A stretch of 64,000 nt of DNA from Proales similis (GCA_019059635.1 JAGVRJ010000007.1:992001-1056000), one strand, 5' to 3'. Counted from the stretch's first letter, positions 20,075-34,181 are shown. Program-made: numbers and translations. The notes: a model not told the origin generated them from the sequence alone.

Positions 20075-21139
20075 TTAGATGAATTGAGCAAACTCGCTCT
20101 CACACTTTTTCCTCATAAAAGCCCAATAGTGGCTTCTGATTTGATCAAATTTGGTGCCGAGCTCTTCATACAATTGAATCGACCTGGCGACGTTTTGTTT
20201 CAATTGCGCTCTGAGATCATCGTGAATATGTTGACCAGGAGTAGCCGGGCTCATCTGGCGTAGAAGAGCTCGAGCATTGTCCTGATGCACGCCACTCATG
20301 AATGCGAGCAAGAACGGAGAGAGCTCTTCAAATTTGTTAGAGTCGAGCCTTTGTTGGCAGAAATCGATCACTTGAGTCGGATATTCGCCTTTATCGTTCA
20401 AGTCATTCAAGTGGCCGACCAGAGCGCGCAGATAGTTCCATGCGCTCTCATTATCAACGCACAATCTCAATTTGCCGAGAGTGTAGTCGATCTCTTCATT
20501 TAGCTTGCTCTCGACGTCTTGGCCTGCGCCGCCACTCAACTCGTACTGGTGGCAAATAACGAAGTAGCGCTCGTTCCATGCGCTGTTATTTCTAATGTCA
20601 GTCTCAATTAGCTCGTTCACATAATCGATTTCATTACACCACAAGTCAAAAGTCTTGATTGCCCACTGCCTATACTGCCAGGCGTGGTAGTTCTTCGAGT
20701 CGTTCTTGAGTATCTGACGGGTGAACTCGAGCTCGCGGCTCGCGTCATGCAGCTGTTCGACTATGTTCTTGCGATGCTGCCAGACCTGATAGTTTTTCGG
20801 GTTGTCTTTGATCACTTTGGATATGAATTCTAGCTCTTGATTGTAGTCTTTGCCGAGCTCGGCGAGCAAAATTCGCCGATAATACCAAACAGTGTAGTTG
20901 GCCGGGTTGAGAAGAGCAGCGTCTTTGGTCAATTCGAACGCTCGCTCGCTCTTCTCGTTCAGCTCGAGAACTGCTCTAAAGTAGCTGTAGACGTCGTTGA
21001 ACGTCTCGGTGTAGGCAATTTTCACCACCTCTGTGCTCGAGTCTATCAACGGCCTTGGCTTTATGTCCGACCATTCTGGCCTCTCGCTGTACGCAATCTC
21101 AATCTCAGGCCACTCGTCCGACGATGAGTCTTCAGACAT
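20075..21139 (-). CDS. FNTA: Protein farnesyl/geranylgeranyltransferase type-1 alpha subunit
   Basis: Intronless ORF of 354 aa with the series of prenyltransferase alpha-subunit repeats: NYTVWYYRRILL, NYQVWQHRKNIVE, NYHAWQYRQWAIKTF, NNSAWNERYFVI and NESAWNYLRAL. FNTA pairs with FNTB or PGGT1B to attach farnesyl or geranylgeranyl groups to CaaX proteins such as Ras and Rho. Length is close to other FNTAs, although the long Pro-rich N-terminus of the mammalian protein is absent, as is common in invertebrates. Start is an ATG in a Ser/Asp/Glu-rich N-terminus. Confidence 0.95.
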   Translation of the reverse strand: MSEDSSSDEWPEIEIAYSERPEWSDIKPRPLIDSSTEVVKIAYTETFNDVYSYFRAVLELNEKSERAFELTKDAALLNPANYTVWYYRRILLAELGKDYNQELEFISKVIKDNPKNYQVWQHRKNIVEQLHDASRELEFTRQILKNDSKNYHAWQYRQWAIKTFDLWCNEIDYVNELIETDIRNNSAWNERYFVICHQYELSGGAGQDVESKLNEEIDYTLGKLRLCVDNESAWNYLRALVGHLNDLNDKGEYPTQVIDFCQQRLDSNKFEELSPFLLAFMSGVHQDNARALLRQMSPATPGQHIHDDLRAQLKQNVARSIQLYEELGTKFDQIRSHYWAFMRKKCESEFAQFI

Positions 21140-23529
21140 GATTCGATTTGCACAAGTTGCCTTTTAAATTTACTCTGTCTCAACCAATTGTTCCTCTCAA
21201 GCGATCGATGCCGAATCAGTTGGTCTTCGTCGACTGTCGATTTTCATTTCTCAACCCTGCAAGTCGACATTTATTCAATTATTTGCCTCAAATGCACGCA
21301 AATTTCGAACACAATCAAAACTTTGTGCTTCGGCTTTCAATTTGTCTGGCGCCAGATAGTCGCAGTACAGACATCTATTGATTCCATTAGCCGGGCGGCT
21401 TGTGCTCGCTCGTGACGAATAATTCAATAAAAGCATCCAAATTTCGCCTCTTTTCGATCGATCATAATCGGCCAATTTATTAGCATAAGCGGAAGTGAAT
21501 TATTTCGAAGCAACAACGGCACCGAGTCCCCTTAGATGCTCACTGTGTGTTTGCTAGCGAGCGAGCGAGCAATGGGCTCTTTGTGTGTGTATGTCTGTGT
21601 GTGTGTATGTCTGTGTGTGTGTGCGCGCTTACCATATTAATCTGGGCCTCTCTTCCAGCCCGATCGAACTGAACGCGCCTTGCACGCAATTTTACTAGTT
21701 GCCGGCACTGGATAACAATCGAGAAATTGGACTGCTCCTCGCCAGGAGATTTTCATTTCGTCTTTGATTCAATTTAGCGAACGTAACGTTTTGTTATTAA
21801 TCAAAAAGCTCGTTTCTATTTCCCCTCTTCATCTCCAGCTCGCAACTTGTTTCTTCAACATGCGGCTTTTGTTAGGCCTCTGCTCTGAGAAGTCTAATTC
21901 GATTGTGCTCTGTGCGCGATTGTTCGACGCTGGCTTTTATGTTCTGATCGCGAGTGCCAAATGGCGGATGAGAGTGGTATTAATAGTAGTAGTTTGTGTT
22001 TCTCTATTTGAAGCAAACGGGCGTAAGAGAACGTTACTCATAGGTTCAGAGAGAGAGAGAGAGAGAGGCAAAGTGGCTTGCCTGGCCGACGCCGTCTGGC
22101 CGATTTCAATCACGATACGCATGCTCAGACATTGGCCCTAAAGTTCACGCATCGAATAACTTGAGGAGGCGAAAAGCTAACAAGCGTCAGCCAACGGTGT
22201 GAAATTCGATTACATTGGAGAGGCCACGAGTCAAGAAGATGCCGGCGATTCGATGAAATGAGGGCTTAGGGTGTATGTAGCGATGAAGGGGTTAATTACC
22301 CGCAACGAGCGTCCAAGTGGCAATCAGGTTACGATCTCTCTTTCGCTTTATTGGCGCCGTTCATCTTGTTTACCATCATGGTACTAAATTGTGAGCCGAA
22401 ATTAGCCATCGCTTTCAAACAGGACGGCATTATCCCGATGTGCTCGCCTGATTAAATATGGAATCGAAATGCTTATTTAGAGAAAATAGCGAAACGCGCA
22501 GAGATAAATTCAAGCGCAGATGAATTGCATTAATTAATCAATTAATTATTTATTCGACCGGGCGATGAGCTTGCTTTTCCAGCCCAACTTTTATTTTTTC
22601 CTCTGAAGAGTCTGACCACGAGCGATTGTCTGCGGCATCAAGCAGACCGCTGCCATTCTCTGTTTGTGTGTGCGTGTGAGTGCGCATGAGTCAGACGGGC
22701 GACATGTCCATATTAGCGTGCGTCCTGCCAAACAACCGCTCATTTGGCGCCATCTAGCCTCATCGAGCAGCGGCGCTCCTAATTAAATAAGCAATCTACT
22801 CGATTTTCCATTATCATTCGATGCAAGCCCAGAGCCCGCACTGGCTCTTGAGTCGAGCCAACTTGCAGTTCGCTCACAGTTTTCTCTTCTTCTTTTCTAT
22901 TTTTGCATTTCAGCCGCATTCACCGCTTTTGCTCGAAGAATGTCTGCGGGTGATGAATAGCTATTGCGAGCGCGCCACATTCTTGATTGTTTTTGCGCCC
23001 GCAAACGCCACCAAACTATGCTGTTCTATGATCTTTTCTCTCTCTCTCTCTCTCATTCTATCCCTCCCGAACAAACTGACTTACAAGGCAAACATGAGGC
23101 GGCAGACATGCTTGCAAATAAGCAATCTAGCTTTTGAAGAAACAACAAGAGCAAGAGCTGGATAGCTGCAAATTATCGATTGGAATATGTAAATTTAAGC
23201 GCGCCTCTAACCACTGTGGATTAGAAAGCCGGCGCTCTCTGTGTTTGTGTTGGTGTGTGTGTGTGTGTGCTTGTTGGAGTGTGTGGACAAGCACAAGCAA
23301 ATAATATTGACACAAATCCGATCAAAAACATCGAAGAGCAGGGGCGGCTTAGCAGGCAAAGCTGCACTTGTTTTCTGCTTCCTCTGTCATGGTACACTTC
23401 TCATCTGTCAAATGCTTGTCACTTGTTCTGACTGGTTCTTCTATAAATAGAAAGCCCATCAGAAAAGGGGAAGGGTGCGAAAATGGGCGATGCGATTTCT
23501 ATTTTCGCTTTTCTCGTTTAGAAAAAGAG
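21140..23529. other. Intergenic region, repeat-rich, 2.4 kb
   Basis: No gene supported between FNTA and FEZ, which point away from each other. It has a TG-based minisatellite at about 21582-21627, a GA run near 22049-22066, a CT run near 23037-23054 and a TG run near 23253-23269. A TATA-like TATAAATA at 23442-23449 and a pyrimidine tract ending in TTTAG just before the FEZ start are possible promoter or 5' UTR splice features. Confidence 0.5.
21582..21627. repeat. TG-rich minisatellite
   Basis: Tandem units of the type TGTGTGTGTATGTC, about three copies, ending in a GTGCGCGC stretch. Confidence 0.75.
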
Positions 23530-25234
23530 ATGATCGTGTGCGACAGTCAACTAGGCGATTTTCTCAAGAGCGACAAATCGCTGGACAGGGAACTGAGCGC
23601 TCCTATGGCAAGTCTGGACGAGCTGATGGGCTTGCTGGATATATCGATTGAGAACGACGAATGCGAACGAGGCCATCTGAGCGACAACGAGGAAATCTGC
23701 CGATCGTTGGAGGACCTAGTCAAATCGTTCGATCACAATGTTAAAGAGTGTCTGGTCAGCTACGAGAACATTGACGTCGGCCAGCTGGCGCCTGTTCAAG
23801 TGCCCGATCCATTTGAGATTATGAGCGAGTCGCAGTAAGTTTGGCATTTCTTGTCCTTATCTTGGCCGTTTGTTTGACGCATGCAACGAAGGATGTGGTA
23901 CACTCTGACCGGCAATTACGGAAGCAACGTTGTCGCCTCTGATTATTGGGCGAGCAGTCTGTGCCAGAAGAAGCACGAGCTATCGCTCGGTCTCACTAAG
24001 CAATTGTCCACCAACTCAAAAAAGAGAAGAGTGAACGGCTCGGTCGACGACTCGGACGCCGACACCTGGAGCGAGTCGGACTCGGACTCGGGCGACTCAA
24101 CCTACGAGCCTGAGCTGGAAGAAGACGACGAAGAGTTCAGTGAGCAGTTGGACATGCACAGAATTATCCTCAAGCAGTATCAGGACGCCGAATCGAACGA
24201 GCCGCTGTTCACTGCCGAACAGGTCATGAACGAAATAGAGGACATAATCACAATGCAGGTAAGCTCCTGGTCTGCGCTCTCTTTCTCTGGCACAAAACGG
24301 TTGAATTTGCCAAACCAAAAGGAAGAGGAGCGAAACGAAGACGGAGAAGAGGACGAAGAAGAGGAGGATTGCATCGGAGATGGAATGACGCCTGATTCAG
24401 GCTGCTTTTCCACCTGCGCCCAGTCTGACTTGTCGAGCGAAGATAGCTGCTCTTACTCGCGTTACATTAGCTCGTTCGCGCTTCTGGACCCCAACGAGTG
24501 CATTCAAATTCACGATTTCAATCTTATGTGCAAAGAAGAGCTGAGCAGACTGAACGTCTACGAGCTGAATGAAATCATCGAGCAAATGGAGGATCGAATA
24601 AAAGAGCTTTCCGACACTCTAGTCACGGTAGATTAAAGAAATTGGTGACGCCAATCGCCTCGACGACTAATCGAATTGAAAGGATCTGGCACTGCGCGAT
24701 GAGCTCGAGTTCGAAAAAGAGACCAAGAACACGTTCATTTCGCTGCATTCGAGTATTCAGGTGAGTGTGTTCCAAGCTCGACTGCTGCTCGAAAATTGGT
24801 CTAAACAAAAGCGCGAACCAAAAGGATAAGAAACGCCACCTAAGCATCGACCAGCATTACAAGGGCTGTAAGAGTCTGAAGAAACGAGCGAAAAAGATCT
24901 CAATGAGCCGAACGTACAGTGAATTAAACATGGACCATCACCATCATCATTCGACTACTGTAAGACAAATTGTCGAGTCAGTTTGATCTGTAGCCAAGCA
25001 AATTGACCTCTTTGATTAGCAGCACTTGACCACCGTCATACCGTTCAACAGTCACATGGAACTGTCTGTGCAGCATCTGCAAGTACTGAACAAACGTAAG
25101 TAGACAGAGCAAGGACGGCAAAAACAGTCAAAGTAAAGCAATCTCGTTTAGTGCTCGCCGCAATGAACGAAGACAGCAACCAGGTGCCCGAGCTGCTTAC
25201 TAACTACATTCTCAAAGTAGTCTGTCCAACGTGA
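23530..25234 (+). CDS. FEZ: Fasciculation and elongation protein zeta / UNC-76
   Basis: Seven exons: 23530-23834, 23892-24258, 24322-24627, 24683-24760, 24825-24959, 25020-25095 and 25152-25234, in phase, 449 aa. Family blocks are the acidic middle with LFTAEQVMNEIEDIITMQ, the LSRLNVYELNEIIEQMED helix, DLALRDELEFEKETKNTFIS, IPFNSHMELSVQHLQVLNKL and the C-terminus NYILKVVCPT. FEZ proteins are kinesin-1 adaptors for axonal transport and axon bundling. The N-terminal half is acidic and disordered; the C-terminal half is coiled coil. A His-rich stretch (exon 5 end) is local. In the UTR just upstream, an ATG at about 23484 opens a 12-codon ORF, unless a 5' UTR intron ending at 23520 removes it. 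Confidence 0.9.
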
Positions 25235-25575
25235 TGTCCACTACAACCAGCAGCCAGATGAATTTATTTCGCAGTGAATCTCCCGCTATCGGTCGCGCAT
25301 TTCCATTTTCGCGTTCGATACTTGCTGCTGACACTCGAGAAGAAACGAAAGAGGAAACATTATGCATTTATGATCCCATTTAAGCCGAGACGGAGAGAAC
25401 CTCGCCACTCTGCTATTCTTGTTTGTTCCATTCAGTTTATTTCGCTTTCTTTTGCTTGTTTCCCTTCTGTTTTTCTTTAAGCTGTATCTAATTTATCTAG
25501 TCAATTGTTGAACAAACAAACAAACAAACTAATGAAAGAGTCAATGAAAACGAATTAAATGCTCAATTTAAGGGA
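25235..25575. other. Convergent 3' spacer FEZ / TMED7-like
   Basis: About 340 nt holding the 3' UTRs of two genes facing each other, with a CAAA repeat at about 25513-25529. No gene is seen. Confidence 0.4.
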
Positions 25576-26268
25576 CTAGCCGACCACTTGAGTTACGATC
25601 GGCTCGAATGATTGGGAAAGCTGCTGCTTTTTGCGAAAGAACTTTTTCACCACAGTTACTTGAGTGAGCGAGCCGGCCACAATCACAAACGTATGCAGGG
25701 CTGAAATCACGGCCACTTTGAATCGGAGCTGTTCGGCGAAATTTCTGTCCGACGCCTCTTGGTGACGATAGAACGCCTGAGCCCGGCTTGTATTGGCCAT
25801 CAGAGAGTGTATGCTGTTGAGCAGCCATTCGGACGCGCCCAACACGACCGGCATGGCCTTTCCTTTGTTCGCCTCCTGCTCGAGCGTGTCCTCTTCGTTC
25901 GGATCGTTTGGCTTCAGATCAAAATAGACCGTTTTGTGAGTGATGGGTGAGAAATCGTTGTCAAAGCAGAACTTGAGTTCGCCGAGCACACTCGGGAATC
26001 TGATCTGCTCTCTGCCTTTGACTCTGGTCGCCGAGTAGATCCTTGTGCCGGCCGAGTTCTGTATGTAGAAGTTTATGTCCAAATTGGCGCCCTTTATCAC
26101 TCCGTACTGAAGGTTGTACTCAATCGAATCGTTGAACAAGTGATGCAGACAGAACTCTTCGTTGTTTTCCACATCGAATGTGAGCGAAATGCGGTCTTTC
26201 AGAGCAGTGCCGCAGCCTATGATTGCCAGCATTAATATAAATAAACGATCGACGGTCAACTTCTGCAT
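25576..26268 (-). CDS. p24 gamma family protein, TMED7/TMED3-like
   Basis: Single exon, 230 aa from the ATG at 26268 (the longer open frame upstream has only TTG). Signal peptide, then a GOLD domain with FCLHHLFNDS and the near-diagnostic KFCFDNDFSPITHKTVYFDL, which matches the TMED3/TMED7 block. A luminal helix, one membrane helix (about residues 190-212) and a cytosolic tail VVKKFFRKKQQL with the FF and dibasic coat-binding signals follow. It should act as an ER-Golgi cargo receptor. Together with the plus-strand p24 gene at 16787-17788, two members of this heteromeric family occur within 10 kb. Confidence 0.88.
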   Translation of the reverse strand: MQKLTVDRLFILMLAIIGCGTALKDRISLTFDVENNEEFCLHHLFNDSIEYNLQYGVIKGANLDINFYIQNSAGTRIYSATRVKGREQIRFPSVLGELKFCFDNDFSPITHKTVYFDLKPNDPNEEDTLEQEANKGKAMPVVLGASEWLLNSIHSLMANTSRAQAFYRHQEASDRNFAEQLRFKVAVISALHTFVIVAGSLTQVTVVKKFFRKKQQLSQSFEPIVTQVVG

Positions 26269-26937
26269 TCTCCTGACAAGTTCCGACTCTTCCAAATTGA
26301 CGTTCGATCGAGAAGAAGCAAAAAATATGAAAGAGAGAATAGAAGAAAAAGAAATTCAATGCCCACGTCACTCTTTGTGTTTGCGTGACACAAAGTGGTT
26401 GGCGACACGTTTTGCAGTTGAATAGTCGCAGATGAGGCCAACGAAAATGGCAAGCACGGGGACGCCTGCCTTCTAATCGCTTTCCCTTTCGCCCTCTTTT
26501 CTTCAATTTTCGAGCCCATCCATTCTAGCGAGTGGCTGTTAATTCATCCCGATTCATTTACGAAATTTCTTCTTCAATTTGTCTTTTATTCCATTTTCAA
26601 TGCCTTGAATGATCAGTTCATACGGAAGGCGAGAGGGGAAAATGGCTCAAAAATAAAGGAAAATCTGGCAGATGAATGTCTCTTGAATACTTCGATGATA
26701 ATGACGATGGCTGATATAACATTTCTCTCTTGGCTCGCTGTTTTCAGGCGTTCAAGCAAGTACTTCGCTGTTTAAAGAGCGTTTCTGCTTCTCTCAAATA
26801 ATGATTAGACCAAGCAAAAGTGAGTGAAAAAAAAAAAGTTGATTAAAACAGCGGTATCTATATGCATGCGTAAACATATTTATAAATGTGATGCAGGGAT
26901 TAGGTTAGAGCGACCAGCTGAGGGAAGATCAACTCAA
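26269..26937. other. Intergenic spacer
   Basis: About 670 nt: the promoter side of the TMED7-like gene and the 3' flank of the next minus-strand gene. No gene recognised. Confidence 0.4.
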
Positions 26938-28702
26938 TCAGGAAGCGAGCGAGTGCAGACTAGCACTTGACTGCATTTGCTGCTGCTGTTGATTACACCG
27001 TTTTATTTGAAGTTTAATCGCCTCAAGCGACCTCTTCAGTTCGTTTATTTCGTTAAACACGTCGCCCATCGACTCGGGTACAAGCTTGACCTTCTTCCTC
27101 TTTTTCTTGCGTCTGATTGTGGTCGAGTAGAGAAGCTCTTTCAGCTTTTGATGATACGAATCGCAAACAGTGACCAGCTTGCCCACGTTGAACATGATAA
27201 ACGAGTGAAATTTTGCGTGGCACTCGCCTGCCTTGTGCTGATTCAGCAGCTTGTCCACCTCGCCGAATATGAGAATGTACTTGGACTGGCGTTTGTTTAT
27301 CCACTTGATGATACGCTCCTTGACCAGCTCGTCGAGACTCTCTTCGTCCTCGACTCGCTTGAGAAGATAACGGTTTAGGCCATCGATGCTCTTTGAGAAC
27401 GAGTCGAAGTTCTTGATGGTGAAGCCATTTGAGGCAGCGCTCGCCTGGCCGCTGCTTGAGTTGCCCTCTCCGTTTTCAACTGCGTCGTTTGTGTTGGAGT
27501 CAGAATTGGACGCCTTCAAGCCGCTGTTGGAGTCGTTGCTGTTCTCACTGTGCCACGCTGCGTAGTCTTCGTCTCGTTCGTCAATCTCCTCTTGTTCTTG
27601 CTGACGCGCCTTCTCGCAGCGGTTTATCGAGCGACGAATCGATATGCCAATGTCAGGCAGCAGGCTAATCAAATAGTTGTTCATCTCGAGCAGATCGTAC
27701 ATGCCCGCGTATCTGTCCTGTGAGTTTATCAAGCGCCTGTACTCGAATATGTTCGACTGCAGACGCTTGCTGCAGTCGTAGCGAATGAACGCTTTCGTTT
27801 TGTTGAAATATTTCTTCAGCTTGCGATGGTTGTTCTTGCAATCGATCCGCTCGTGCTCGGTGATCATCAAGTCGAGCTCGTTCAGAACGAGCTCGTATTC
27901 GTTCAGATGCTTGACCAGCGAGTGAAACTGCATCTTGAGACCCTCGCTACATTCGATTGTCTGAATGCGCTGAACATATGAACTCTTAAACTGCTGATAG
28001 TACTGAACAAACACGTTCATCTTTTCGACAATCGACTTGCACTTTAGCTCGCGCAGCTCCCTCTCTCTGATCAGACCCAAGTCCTCTTCGTCTTCATCGT
28101 CGTCGAGTTCGACTTTTTCACTGGATCGCCGCTGCGACATTGCGATTGGCACGGGCGCGGGCGAATATGTCGACGAACGAGTCGAGTCGCTGAACTTGCG
28201 GCGTCTGTTGACAAATCCACCGTTTGGCCTGTAGGCTGCGTACGGCTCGTATCTTGGCGGAGGATGATAGGCGCCAGGCAAACTAGCGTACGGAACCACA
28301 GGAGGCATTGGATAGTAAGGCATTGGCGGAGCGAGGCTGGGCGCTAAATATGGCGCGTGGTGAAGATGGTGATGAGGAGTAGGAGGCGGCAGATGATGAT
28401 ACATCTCGGGCCTCATTGCACTCATCATGTTAGGCGGAGGGTTGCGCGCAAAGTAGGACGGATCCACATAGTTTGTGTTCACTGGTGATGCTTGAGGCAG
28501 ATTTTGCTCAAAATAGAAGTTGGAATTCTCATTTAGAACTTCGGCCGGCTCTTGCTTCACATTCACAAAGCTGATCGCCGGTGTCTCACTTCGCTTGTTG
28601 CCGCCGCCCGAGAGTATCTCTTGCAGCAGTTTCTCGGCTTTGGCCGCGATCTCGAACACATTCTCTTGGGCTTTGTCTCCATCTCTGAGCGCACCGTCGA
28701 CT
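26938..28702 (-). CDS. Unrecognised Pro/Tyr/His-rich and helical protein (5' end incomplete)
   Basis: Open frame of about 587 codons. It starts at a likely splice acceptor (TTTTGTAG at 28703), because the first in-frame ATG is about 80 codons in and upstream codons look real (ENVFEIAAKAEKLLQEIL). The order is: a short helix, a Pro/His/Tyr-rich stretch (about 90-150), a Ser/Arg segment, an acidic run, then a long helical region with YYQQFKSSYVQRIQTIECSEG and two similar halves each ending in lysine-rich helices, and finally a basic patch RRKKKRKKVKLV plus a coiled coil. This could be nuclear or cytoskeletal, but I do not recognise the family. A candidate first exon is an ATG at 28904 followed by the donor AA|GTGTCG, which would join in phase. 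Confidence 0.65.
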
Positions 28703-30127
28703 CTACAAAACGTTTAAGTTAATTTCCTCTTCAAATGTTGGCTCGAGAAACGAAAAAACAAACAAATGAAAAGAATTCATCGACTCGTAGGCTATTAATC
28801 CTAGATGCTCATGAACAAGCATTGAGGTGGCGAGCCACTTTTACGTGGTCTCTCGAATAACTTGCTGCCGCCGCGTCCAGAGACGGACGACACTTGCCGC
28901 ACATGCGTTCTAGCAAACTGTTTTATTTAGGCGATGTGAATTTCGATTCCAGCACGTGTGCCTGTGTTGAAAGCTGTTTTAAAAATTGGCTGCAATTTTC
29001 TTGCCGATTTCTGTTCGGTGAAAGGTTGAGAGAAATGCTGCATACTCGCCACGCCTCACGCGATCAAGTTTACGCGCGAGGCGGATCGACGAGCGCTTTG
29101 GTTTTTCAGCTTAAAAAAGACGATGCGTTCAGATTTATTCTCGAAATTCTTTTCATTTGCTCTTTTCGCTGAAGCTGAAGGACAACAAGAAAAATTTACT
29201 GTGAGCGATCAGTGTCCAGTTTGACTGAGCTCATCTCTGAGCAAGCTTGTCTGTTCTTTTCTTTACGTAACTCTTACTTTCCTCGCTTTTTTTTCTCACG
29301 ATCGAACTCCTCACTCCTGGTCGGGCCGGTGAGTTGTTGAACGGCGATTAAACAAAATCTAAACAAACGCTTTTGAATTTCGGCTTTGAATCGAAGCAGC
29401 GAGCAGTGTACATTGTACGGGCAGAAGAACGTGCGCGCTTGGGCCAAACACTCACTGACTCGTGCGCTCGGCTCTCTAAATCTATTCTTCTTCTTCTTCT
29501 CAAGCGCGCTTATTATGCTTGCTGGGCTTGCTAGTGCTTAATTTTGCGATGAAATATTTCCACAATTGCATTCACGAGTGCGTCCAATTTATTCGCGTAC
29601 ATTCTCATTTCAGAACCAACCTGTCCAACTCAGTGCCATTTCACTGCGCTCGTTGCTTTTTATTTATAAAAAACCCACGTGCTCGACTGGCACTAGCCCA
29701 GGAAAGGTCACTTCGGTCAGCTTCAGTATCTTTCCCACGTGCCTACTTCAAATGACCTCTTTCGATCACGTGCAACAAAAAGAAAAATTAAATCCTAACC
29801 CCGCCCATTTGGAGATAGTTGGCCCGATGTTCGAAACTCGATTCCGGCCAGATCAAGTTCATCCAATCTGACCCATCCCGAACAAAGGGCTCACTTGGTT
29901 TGAAAAATAAAATTAAGTGAATGAATCAGTGAATCGGCTTGGTGTCTAATTGTTGAGAAGAGGTGATCGCCACTGCTTTAGAGTTGAGTCAAGCGTTGGA
30001 GGGAAAATTCGCCAAACGTTTGGTTTGTTTTGTGATTCGAGATGCTTGCAACGAGCCCTGATCGCGATATTAAATGCTCAAAGCAAATAAGCAGTGAGCA
30101 GCCTGAACTGCCGTTTGAATTGGAAAA
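28703..30127. other. Intergenic region between divergent genes
   Basis: About 1.4 kb including the missing 5' exon of the minus-strand gene and the MRPS18A promoter. It has a TTC run near 29484-29498. Short ORFs here are not supported. Confidence 0.4.
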
Positions 30128-30685
30128 ATGCTGGCCCTTGCTCGGAAGGCGAACTTGGCCCATTTGCGGACTGTGGCACTGAATCGCGCAATCGCAACCT
30201 CGACTCCTCTGGCGCTTAAAAGGATCGACAGAGTAGAGGATGAAAAGAGGAGAACAATTACGATTGAGGGAAAATACGTTGAATCTGAAAAGCTTTTGAA
30301 ACAGCCACTTTTGGCATTGAACTCGAGGGCGGAAGAGAGCGCGGACGTGACCGACAAGGAGCATCTACGACCTTGCGCGTTGTGCGAACTGGAGAAGAAA
30401 GGCATCTACGTTCAGTACCACGACATACTGGTGCTGAGACAGTTTCTGGACGAGGAAGGACAAGTGCTCAATAGGAAAGTAACCGGCCTGTGCAAACGGC
30501 AGCAGAGAAAAGTGCTTGTGATGGCCAAACAAGCTAAAATAGCCGGCCTTACACTGAGCCTTCAGCCGCGTCTACTAAACGGAGAAAAGCGGTCCGTCGA
30601 TCCCAGAGACAGAAAGGAACATCTCAAGTGGAACGCGTACTTTGAGGACTACGAGGTGCTCGCTCGCACCAAGAAGTATCTTTGA
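30128..30685 (+). CDS. MRPS18A: Mitochondrial ribosomal protein S18A-like (mL66)
   Basis: Single exon, 185 aa. The N-terminus is basic and free of acidic residues (LARKANLAHLRTVALNRAIA), as in a mitochondrial targeting sequence. The S18 domain reads CALCE..., HDILVLRQFLDEEGQVLNRK, VTGLCKRQQRKV and IAGLTL, closest among the three animal S18 paralogs to S18A, now placed in the large subunit as mL66. The two cysteine positions of the S18 fold are kept. The C-terminal KWNAYFEDYE resembles the S18A tail. Confidence 0.85.
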   Translation: MLALARKANLAHLRTVALNRAIATSTPLALKRIDRVEDEKRRTITIEGKYVESEKLLKQPLLALNSRAEESADVTDKEHLRPCALCELEKKGIYVQYHDILVLRQFLDEEGQVLNRKVTGLCKRQQRKVLVMAKQAKIAGLTLSLQPRLLNGEKRSVDPRDRKEHLKWNAYFEDYEVLARTKKYL

Positions 30686-30703
30686 ACTTGTCCGATTGGC
30701 CTG

Positions 30704-30709
30704 TAAATA
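30704..30709 (+). promoter_or_regulatory. poly(A) signal of MRPS18A
   Basis: AATAAA about 19 nt after the stop codon. Confidence 0.6.
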
Positions 30710-31635
30710 AAGATGGCGCTCTACATCATCTTCCTTGCTCGCTCTGCTTTTCTCTACTCGACATCTAGGAATCCGAATTAACTCCAAATGGGTGATTGCC
30801 GCGGCGGGACTTGAATAGCCAAGCGATACAATTTGAAATTAAGTCCGAAAGCACCAGTGGGAATGGACGGCTGGTAATGGCCTGTTACCATCAGACAAAT
30901 TCAAAAGGCAAGCATTAAAGGGATGAGTTGACTCAGATGTGTTTCAACCGTCTTTGTCAAGGGGCGGCAATCTTTTCAGTGAACGACTAGTGAGGAAAGA
31001 GCTGCTGACACCCATTGATAACAATCTAAACCCGCACCGGTCTTGGCCTTTGGCGCCGGGTCTGGGTGCAATTTCTGACGGCCCATGTACTTTATCTTGG
31101 GCTAACAACCAAAACTCACAAACCGGCCAGCAAGTCCCGTCTATTGTTCCTCTCCTGCAAAATGCTTCCAAATTGAATGAGGTGGACTGGCGATAAGCAG
31201 ACAGCTGATTTAGGATAGCGCTCGATTAGGCGAAATCGCTGTTCAATCGGTGTTTGAGGACAGTTGTTGACTCGTAATGGCGGCTCTTTGCGGAGCACCA
31301 AAGGAAAGGCAAGAGAAAAGACTGGCCACTTTTGAACACTAAGCGCCTAGGCGCGTCAAAATTAGGCTTGGGTCTGCCCGGCATGCGGCTCTTAATCATA
31401 AGTGCAAAATTATGAATTTGTATGCGAGCGACGTACATAATTGCGAAGCATAAGAAATTAATCATCGCAGCTCTCCAAGGCAAACGAGCCTCGACACAGT
31501 TTAGGCAAGCAGAAGAGAAGCTGACCCTGACAGCCAGATACAAAGCAGACGTCATCTTAATGAACGAGTCTATTCTGTAGCTTGGATACACAGAGCCAAG
31601 CGCAGCCAGATCAAGAAAGGACTGAGTCGTATGGG
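30710..31635. other. Intergenic spacer before Arkadia
   Basis: About 930 nt, no gene supported. A minus-strand open frame of about 140 codons (31226-31648) has no ATG start and no family resemblance. The Arkadia promoter and any 5' UTR exon must lie here. Confidence 0.4.
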
Positions 31636-34120
<2,485 letters not shown>

Positions 34121-34175
34121 CCTCATTGCTTGAGGAACGATTCGATGCCTGATCTAATTTAATTCTTTGAAAAAC

Positions 34176-34181
34176 AATAAA
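34176..34181 (+). promoter_or_regulatory. poly(A) signal of Arkadia gene
   Basis: AATAAA 55 nt after the stop codon, about 100 nt from the convergent homeobox stop codon. Confidence 0.6.

Noticed and set aside
21582-21627. TG-rich repeat considered as a telomere-like or transposon end
   Set aside because: The unit is a simple TG minisatellite without terminal inverted repeats or target duplications.
22821-23165. Plus-strand open frame of 114 codons between FNTA and FEZ
   Set aside because: It is Leu/Ser/Phe-rich because it runs through a CT microsatellite; no family resemblance.
25576-26295. Longer start for the TMED7-like protein
   Set aside because: The codon at 26295 is TTG; starting at the ATG at 26268 puts the signal peptide at the N-terminus.
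28894-29172. Plus-strand 92-codon frame upstream of MRPS18A
   Set aside because: No motif, no downstream exon found, and it overlaps the likely 5' region of the opposite gene.
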